NCBI RefSeq assembly: GCF_003315035.1
Contig: NZ_QNRE01000012.1
Span: forward strand, 62,001-126,000
DNA: 64,000 nucleotides
Direction of reading: 5' to 3'
DNA from: Nocardia puris
Lineage (GTDB): Bacteria; Actinomycetota; Actinomycetes; Mycobacteriales; Mycobacteriaceae
Shown: positions 59,536 through 64,000 of the stretch, one piece after another
How positions within the stretch are numbered: position 1 is the first letter of the stretch
Layout of the letters: each line of letters starts with the position of its first letter
Notes under the pieces: model-generated
What the model saw: the letters and a program-made list of their open reading frames with translations, nothing else
Databases searched by the model: none
What the model was told of the DNA's origin: nothing
Translations under genes and position numbers: made by a program

Positions 59536-61004
59536 TGAGCCACGCCGCCGCCCCCGAACCCGCCGAACCGGAACGCGCCGCACCGGCCGATCTGGCGGCC
59601 ACGCTGGCCGCCATCCGCTCCGGACCGCACGGCCCCGGGATCGCGGCGTTCTTCGACCTCGACGCCGTGCTGGACGGCTTCCGGCGCCCCTGGTACCGGC
59701 GGCTGCGCGGTGGCAACGGTGTGGAGTCGACGCTGCTGGCCGGACTGCGCGACGGGCTGACCGACGGCGAGTACAGCCGCTTCCTGCAACAGCTCTCGCA
59801 CACACTGGCGGGACTGCCCGAGGACGAGGCCGACGAACTCGGCACCCGGCTGTTCCGCCGCACCGTCTACGGGCACTTGTATCCCGAAGCGTGGCAACTG
59901 ATCCGTACGCACGAGGCGGCCGGGCACACCGTGGTGCTGACCAGCGCGCTCACCCGGTTCCAGGCCGAGCCGGTCGCCGCCGAACTCGGCGTCGACCGGG
60001 TGCTGTGCACCACCATGTCCACCGAGGACGGCGTGCTCACCGGATATCCCGAGGGAAAGACCCTGTGGCGCAACGGGAAGGCCGACGCCGTGCGCGCCTT
60101 CGCCGACTCTGCCGACGTGGACCTCAGCGCCAGCTGGGCCTATGGCTCCGACCTGGCCGACCTCCCGCTGCTCACGCTGGTGGGCCACCCGGTCACAGTG
60201 AACCCCGAGCGCGGGCTCGGCGCCGCCGCCGACGAGAACGCCTGGACCGCACTGTCTTTCCGCCCGCGTCACGCGCCGCGGGTACTCGACTACGTGCGCA
60301 CGGTCGCGGGCTTGGCCGCGCTGCTCGGTGGCGCCCTGTTCGGCGTGGTCGCCAAGTCCTACACGCGGCAGCGCCGCAAGATGGCCGATGCCCTGATGGC
60401 CTACGGCACCGGCGCGACATTACGGGTGCTGGGCGTGCGATTGCGGATCACGGGAGCGGAGCACGCGCGGGCACCGCGACCAGCGGTGTTCCTGTTCAAC
60501 CACCAGAGTCAATTCGACGTGATCATCGTGCCCAAAGTGCTCGGCGGCGGCGTCACCGGCATCGGGAAAAAGGAACTCACCCGCAATCCGATTTTCGGCC
60601 CGCTCATGCGCTTCGTCGGGGTGACATTCATCGATCGGTCCGATACCTCGCGCGCCAAAGCGGCGCTGGCGCCGGTGGTGGAGACTCTGCGCGGCGGCCT
60701 TTCCATCGCGATCTCGCCCGAAGGCACCCGCTCCTACACACCGGAAGTGGGGGCGTTCAAGAAAGGCGCATTTCATATCGCGATGCAGGCGGGCGTTCCG
60801 GTGATCCCGGTGGTGATCCGCAACGCGGGGGAGATCTCCTGGCGCAATTCGATGGTGGCGCGGCGCGGCACGGTGGATGTGGCGGTGCTGGCCCCGATCG
60901 ACGTGAGCGGGTGGAATCCGGCCGATCTGGACGACCGGGTGGAGCAGGTCAGGCGGCTTTTCCTGGAAACGCTGGTGGAGTGGCCGGATTCGAGCATCCA
61001 GTGA
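59535..61004 (+). CDS. plsC: HAD phosphatase-like/1-acylglycerol-3-phosphate acyltransferase fusion
   Basis: 489 residues. Residues 30-235 are an HAD-IB domain (FFDLDAVLDGF, LTSALTRFQAEPV, YGSDLADLPLL). Residues 290-480 are a PlsC acyltransferase with NHQSQFD (NHxxxxD motif, near 322), GIGKKELTRNPIFG, FIDRS and ISPEGTRSYT. Two hydrophobic stretches near 255-275 lie between them. It acylates lysophosphatidate made by the PlsB product; the HAD part's substrate is uncertain. Translationally coupled to plsB. Confidence 0.9.
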   Translation: MSHAAAPEPAEPERAAPADLAATLAAIRSGPHGPGIAAFFDLDAVLDGFRRPWYRRLRGGNGVESTLLAGLRDGLTDGEYSRFLQQLSHTLAGLPEDEADELGTRLFRRTVYGHLYPEAWQLIRTHEAAGHTVVLTSALTRFQAEPVAAELGVDRVLCTTMSTEDGVLTGYPEGKTLWRNGKADAVRAFADSADVDLSASWAYGSDLADLPLLTLVGHPVTVNPERGLGAAADENAWTALSFRPRHAPRVLDYVRTVAGLAALLGGALFGVVAKSYTRQRRKMADALMAYGTGATLRVLGVRLRITGAEHARAPRPAVFLFNHQSQFDVIIVPKVLGGGVTGIGKKELTRNPIFGPLMRFVGVTFIDRSDTSRAKAALAPVVETLRGGLSIAISPEGTRSYTPEVGAFKKGAFHIAMQAGVPVIPVVIRNAGEISWRNSMVARRGTVDVAVLAPIDVSGWNPADLDDRVEQVRRLFLETLVEWPDSSIQ

Positions 61005-61103
61005 TGTGAGTCACATCGGATATCTCGTGCCTTGACCTGAATATTCGTTGAGGTCTCACGATGGGATCCACACCGAGCACGTCGATCCCATCGGGAGGAC
61101 ACC

Positions 61104-61556
61104 ATGACAACCACCACCGCGAACCCGGCCTCCACCGGTTCCTTCACCGACCGCATCCCCGCCCTGAGCCGCAAGGTCGCCGTCGTCGGCGCGGTCGTGG
61201 GCGCTGTGCTGGTCAACCTGGTCATCTGGTTGATCGGCGAAGCCGCGGGTGGGTCGTTCACCACCGTCGACGGTGACACCACCATCGACGTCGCCCCCGG
61301 CGGCGTGATCGTCCTGTCGGCCGTGCCGATGGCGATCGGGCTGACCGCCGCGGCCCTGCTGGCCTACAAGTGGGTCGGCGCGCTGCGCCTGGCCGCCGTG
61401 ATCGGTTCGGCGCTGTCGCTGGCGACCATCGGCCTGACCGTCACCACCGACTTCGACACCCCGTCCATGGTGGCGCTGTCGGTCATGCACGTGGTGCTGG
61501 TGCCGGCCCTGGTGATCGCCACCGAGGGGATGCGCCGCAAGCTGCTGGAGCGCTGA
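61104..61556 (+). CDS. Four-helix membrane protein, DUF6069-like
   Basis: 150 residues with four hydrophobic helices (about 25-47, 72-90, 93-113, 122-140) and an extracytoplasmic loop (GGSFTTVDGDTTIDVAPGG). This matches the actinobacterial DUF6069 pattern as I recall. GGGAGG precedes ATG 61104. No function known. Confidence 0.8.
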   Translation: MTTTTANPASTGSFTDRIPALSRKVAVVGAVVGAVLVNLVIWLIGEAAGGSFTTVDGDTTIDVAPGGVIVLSAVPMAIGLTAAALLAYKWVGALRLAAVIGSALSLATIGLTVTTDFDTPSMVALSVMHVVLVPALVIATEGMRRKLLER

Positions 61557-61574
61557 ATGCCCGGCGAATGCGAC

Positions 61575-61605
61575 ACGGCCCCGCATCCGATGGATGCGGG
61601 GCCGT
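61575..61605. terminator. Terminator between the DUF6069-like gene and ppm1
   Basis: ACGGCCCCGCATCC and GGATGCGGGGCCGT flank GAT, followed by TTGT. Between convergent genes. Confidence 0.85.
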
Positions 61606-61617
61606 TTGTCGTCCGGG

Positions 61618-62340
61618 CTACTGAACCGAGCGGCCGAACAGCAGCTTCCACGGCATGAGCGCCGACTCCAGCTGCACCTTGAGGCTCATCTTGGACGCGC
61701 CCTTGGTGCGCTCCTCGAACCGGATCGGCACCTCCGCGATGCGGAAGCCCTTCTTCACGGTCCGGTAGTTCATCTCGACCTGGAAGGAGTAGCCGTTGCT
61801 GCGGATGCCCGCCACGTCGATGGCGCGCAGGGTGTCGGCCCGCCACGCCTTGAATCCGGCGGTGGCGTCCTTCACGCCGAGGCGCAGGATGAGGTTGACG
61901 TAGAAGTTGGCCCAGGCCGAGAGCGCCTTGCGGTACCACTTCCATTCCTCGGCGGTGGAGCCGCCGGGTACGTAGCGGGACCCGAGGACGACGCCCGCGT
62001 CGCCTTCGTCCAGCTTGTCCAGCATGGCCGGGATGACCTCGGCGGGGTGGGAGAGATCGGCGTCCATCTGGATCACCACGTCGGCACCCTCGTCGAGCGC
62101 GCGGCTGATGCCCGCCACGTAGGCGCGGCCCAGACCGTCCTTCTCGGTGCGGTGCAGCACGCCGACGACGTTGGGCAGTTCGGCGGCCAGCTTGTCGGCG
62201 ACCTCGCCGGTGCCGTCCGGCGAATTGTCGTCGACCACCAGGATGTGCAGATCCGACACCGGCAGCGCGGTCAGCCGCTCCACCGCCACCGGCAGATTCT
62301 CCCGCTCGTTGTAGGTCGGCACAACAACGGTAACCCTCAA
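61618..62340 (-). CDS. ppm1: Polyprenol-phosphate-mannose synthase (Ppm1/DPM1-like)
   Basis: 240-residue GT2 glycosyltransferase that transfers mannose from GDP-mannose to polyprenyl phosphate, donor for lipomannan and lipoarabinomannan. VVPTYNERENL opens the nucleotide-binding fold, DDNSPDGTG follows, QMDADLSHP (near 90) is the metal-binding DxD region, and GYSFQVEMNYRTVKKGF and FEERTKGASKM are typical. There is no membrane domain and no fused acyltransferase domain. TTG 62340 is taken as start because GGGAGGG lies six bases before it. Confidence 0.9.
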   Translation of the reverse strand: MRVTVVVPTYNERENLPVAVERLTALPVSDLHILVVDDNSPDGTGEVADKLAAELPNVVGVLHRTEKDGLGRAYVAGISRALDEGADVVIQMDADLSHPAEVIPAMLDKLDEGDAGVVLGSRYVPGGSTAEEWKWYRKALSAWANFYVNLILRLGVKDATAGFKAWRADTLRAIDVAGIRSNGYSFQVEMNYRTVKKGFRIAEVPIRFEERTKGASKMSLKVQLESALMPWKLLFGRSVQ

Positions 62341-62742
62341 GGGTCGCCCTCCCTGCTCACCTGGTCGAGCCCGCAGCCCACAGCGGGCGCCGAGCGTTCG
62401 TCGATTTCCAGTCACCGTACTCGATCCACCTGACGGACTCCTGAGCGGATACGGCGACCGACCAGCGTAACGCACCCCCGCCGAACGCCACGATCCCCCG
62501 CACCGAATCAGCCGCCACCCCCGAAACCCGAAACCCGTTGCCCCCACAGGGGAGCCAACGCCTTCGGCGCATTGCTCAGCATCGCGCGCCCCCACGAAGA
62601 GGTCATGGCAGCTCTCCGAGCAGTCCACCTCAGGCCCGCAACATCCCCACCCAACGCAACCACCCACGGAGGGGGTCCGGGGGCGAAGCCCGCGGGGCGG
62701 GGTGTGGGGGTCGCACCCCCACAAGACACTTGAAATGAGCGA
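62341..62742. other. Non-coding stretch with GC-rich repeats
   Basis: About 400 bp with no credible gene. It contains a G-run block (GGAGGGGGTCCGGGGG from 62669) and a hairpin TGTGGGGGT-CGC-ACCCCCACA (62703-62723). It shares GCAACATCCCCACCC with the edge of the 50.76-kb repeat. Confidence 0.55.
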
Positions 62743-62771
62743 AGGCCCATGCCCTGAATGGGCATGGGCCT
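62743..62771. terminator. Terminator after the tRNA cluster
   Basis: AGGCCCATGCCC and GGGCATGGGCCT flank TGAAT, 17 bp past the tRNA-Phe gene in its reading direction. Confidence 0.75.
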
Positions 62772-62788
62772 CGCGGCGAATGGAACGT

Positions 62789-62861
62789 GGCCAGGGCCGG
62801 GATCGAACCGGCGACCTTCCGCTTTTCAGGCGGACGCTCGTACCAACTGAGCTACCTGGCC
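62789..62861 (-). tRNA. tRNA-Phe (GAA)
   Basis: 73 nt. Acceptor arms GGCCAGG/CCTGGCC, D-arm with AGCTCAGTTGG, anticodon loop CTGAAAA and T-arm GGTTCGATCC all fold. CCA is not encoded. Last of three tandem tRNA genes. Confidence 0.95.
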
Positions 62862-62890
62862 GCAGGCACCCGTTCGGAATGCCATACGCG

Positions 62891-62914
62891 AAGCGCCGGA
62901 TTTCTCCGGCGCTT
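62891..62914. terminator. Hairpin between tRNA-Asp and tRNA-Phe
   Basis: AAGCGCCGG and CCGGCGCTT flank ATTTCT. It may be a partial terminator or a processing signal in the tRNA transcript. Confidence 0.5.
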
Positions 62915-62919
62915 ACTTG

Positions 62920-62993
62920 CGACCCTGACGGGACTCGAACCCGCGACCTCCGCCGTGACAGGGCGGCGCGCTAACCAACTGCGCCACAGGGCC
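62920..62993 (-). tRNA. tRNA-Asp (GTC)
   Basis: 74 nt. Acceptor GGCCCTG/CAGGGTC (one G-U pair), anticodon loop CTGTCAC, T-arm GGTTCGAGTCC. CCA not encoded. Confidence 0.95.
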
Positions 62994-63022
62994 TTGCTGT
63001 GCTTCCAACGATCCGAAGACCG

Positions 63023-63095
63023 TACCCCCTACGGGATTCGAACCCGCGCTACCGCCTTGAAAGGGCGGCGTCCTAGGCCGCTAGACGAAGGGGGC
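63023..63095 (-). tRNA. tRNA-Glu (TTC)
   Basis: 73 nt. Acceptor GCCCCCT/AGGGGGT, anticodon loop TTTTCAA-like around TTC, T-arm GGTTCGAATCC. First gene of the Glu-Asp-Phe cluster, an order common in Mycobacteriales. Confidence 0.95.
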
Positions 63096-63150
63096 TCGTC
63101 CCGGGTTTCCCCGGACCGGCTTTCAACGGCTGTCCGTTGGGAGCTCGCAT

Positions 63151-63180
63151 AGCTTATGACAGGGTCGGCGAGCTTTCCAA
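63151..63180 (-). promoter_or_regulatory. Promoter of the tRNA cluster
   Basis: On the minus strand TTGGAA (63175-63180) and TAAGCT (63151-63156) are 18 bases apart, about 55 bases before tRNA-Glu. Confidence 0.5.
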
Positions 63181-63189
63181 ATCGCCTGG

Positions 63190-63855
63190 TCACAGGCCCA
63201 GTCCGAGCTCTTCGAGGCGGGCCGACGCGCGCCACCCGTGCAGGCGGAATTTCTCGCCCCACTCGGGGGTCGCCATGGAGTCGACGATGACCTCGAGCAC
63301 TTCGGTGAAGCGAGAGCGCAGATCGGAGGCGCCGCCGAGCAGATCCATCATGTAGCGCTGGCCGGCCAGGGCGGCGGCGAGCGTGCGGGTGAACCGGTCG
63401 GGGTCGGCGTCGGCGCGCAGCTGCCCGTGTTCGATGGCGCGCACGGCGAGCACGCGGGTGGCGCGGCCGAGGATGCGCCCGCCGCCGGCGGGGACGTCAC
63501 GGTAGAAGTCGGGTTCGATGATGAGCCGGTACTCGGCTTGCACGATGATGTCGTGTTCGAGCCGCAGCGCCATCTCGTCGACGATGCCGTGCAGGATGTC
63601 GAGGGGACCCAGATCCGTTCGCGCGAGCCAGCGTTCCGCCGACGAGCGATAGCGCTCGACGGCCGTGTCGAGCACGGCGCGCGCCAGGTCCTCCTTGGAG
63701 TCGAAGTGGAAGTACATGGCGCCCTTGGTGGCGCGCGATCCTTCCAGAATGCGGTTGAGCGATGCCGCGGCATAACCGCTCTTGCCGAACTCTACGGCGG
63801 CGGACCTGATTATCGCCGCACGTGTCCGGCGGGCCCGCTCTTGTTGCCGTGCCAT
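63190..63855 (-). CDS. TetR-type regulator resembling gamma-butyrolactone receptors (ScbR/ArpA)
   Basis: 221 residues. The DNA-binding half (TRAAIIRSAAVEFGKSGYAAASLNRI, ATKGAMYFHFDSKEDLARAV) is very close to the pattern of Streptomyces gamma-butyrolactone receptors. The ligand half has the length and Trp placement of that group but ligand use is unproven. ATG 63855 fits the family; the longer frame to 63888 is possible. No butyrolactone synthase gene is seen in the window; the region beyond the right edge may hold its partner. Confidence 0.85.
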   Translation of the reverse strand: MARQQERARRTRAAIIRSAAVEFGKSGYAAASLNRILEGSRATKGAMYFHFDSKEDLARAVLDTAVERYRSSAERWLARTDLGPLDILHGIVDEMALRLEHDIIVQAEYRLIIEPDFYRDVPAGGGRILGRATRVLAVRAIEHGQLRADADPDRFTRTLAAALAGQRYMMDLLGGASDLRSRFTEVLEVIVDSMATPEWGEKFRLHGWRASARLEELGLGL

Positions 63856-63950
63856 GCTCGAAACGCCTCCGAAGCCACTCGCCACCAATCGGCGCTCCCC
63901 CGGAAGGAAACGAACCTTTGGCGCGAAGTCATGCGATTGATCAATACTTC

Positions 63951-63961
63951 AAACCGGGTTT
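63951..63961. promoter_or_regulatory. Possible operator of the butyrolactone-receptor-like gene
   Basis: AAACCGGGTTT, an 11-bp dyad about 95 bp upstream of the start, in an AT-richer stretch that runs to the window edge. Receptor-type regulators bind AAACC/GGTTT-containing boxes. Weak evidence. Confidence 0.35.
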
Positions 63962-64000
63962 TCGCCCGATTTCAAACTTTGGGTACGAAAACTGAGGGAA

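Noticed and set aside
62669..62723. G-run block as a CRISPR or IS end
   Set aside because: No regular spacer repeats, no transposase and no terminal inverted repeats; it looks like a common GC-rich intergenic hairpin.

Overview
The window comes from a high-GC actinobacterium of the order Mycobacteriales, most likely Nocardia. Three things support this. Base composition and codon use are strongly G+C rich. A long stretch keeps the gene content of the Mycobacterium tuberculosis Rv0858c-Rv0896 neighbourhood (gltA, citA, serC, sepH, an rRNA methylase, a MarR regulator, cspB, rpfA, an Rv0862c-like protein, XPB helicase, dapC). It also carries mycobactin/nocobactin-type salicylate genes with IdeR-like iron boxes. 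The locus names are recalled, not searched.

Layout. 1-8.9 kb: central metabolism (citrate synthase GltA, cut by the left edge; PdxH; CitA; SerC), with an MFS exporter, a secreted lipase behind a TetR gene, and a protein with an apparent internal duplication. 9.1-15 kb: the cell-division protein SepH, a SpoU-type rRNA methylase with a small membrane partner, an Eis-type acetyltransferase, a YccF protein, and a divergent MarR/DUF2530 pair. 15-22 kb: a Tat-exported neutral ceramidase facing a TetR gene across a clean palindrome, a 900-residue GHKL-ATPase protein and a DUF3027 protein with a long acidic tail. 22-27 kb: a glutamine cyclotransferase lipoprotein, an MFS/DUF2771 pair, a cold-shock protein, and rpfA with a CRP-type site and a c-di-AMP riboswitch-like leader. 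27.5-36 kb: an Rv0862c-like protein, a lipoprotein, a very small hydrophobic protein, a secreted M1 peptidase, two LysE exporters and the XPB helicase. 38.1-40.6 kb: a markedly AT-richer island encoding type VII secretion-like proteins (EspC/WXG100 type). 40.7-50.6 kb: accessory stress and regulatory genes (RidA, HxlR, DGPF protein plus ECF42 sigma, two DHFR-fold paralogues around a CPBP protease, TetR plus ABC exporter, dapC, an ECF41 sigma). 50.9-57 kb: class I DAHP synthase with an aromatic leader-peptide attenuator, an AhpD-like protein, an SDR, and salicylate-AMP ligase plus salicylate synthase. 57-64 kb: the PlsB-PlsC phospholipid operon, polyprenol-phosphate-mannose synthase, a Glu-Asp-Phe tRNA cluster and a gamma-butyrolactone-receptor-like regulator.

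How it fits together. DAHP synthase feeds chorismate; MbtI turns chorismate into salicylate and MbtA activates it for a siderophore, and both siderophore genes carry IdeR-like boxes. PlsB and PlsC run consecutive acylation steps from overlapping genes. RpfA appears placed under cAMP (CRP) and c-di-AMP control. Many genes have a -10 hexamer 6-8 bases before the start codon, implying leaderless transcripts. The points most worth follow-up are the aroG attenuator, the low-GC type VII island, a 168-bp hairpin-bearing repeat present twice in opposite orientations, and a palindrome shared by the ceramidase/TetR locus and the small hydrophobic protein gene. No IS element, CRISPR array or rRNA gene was seen.
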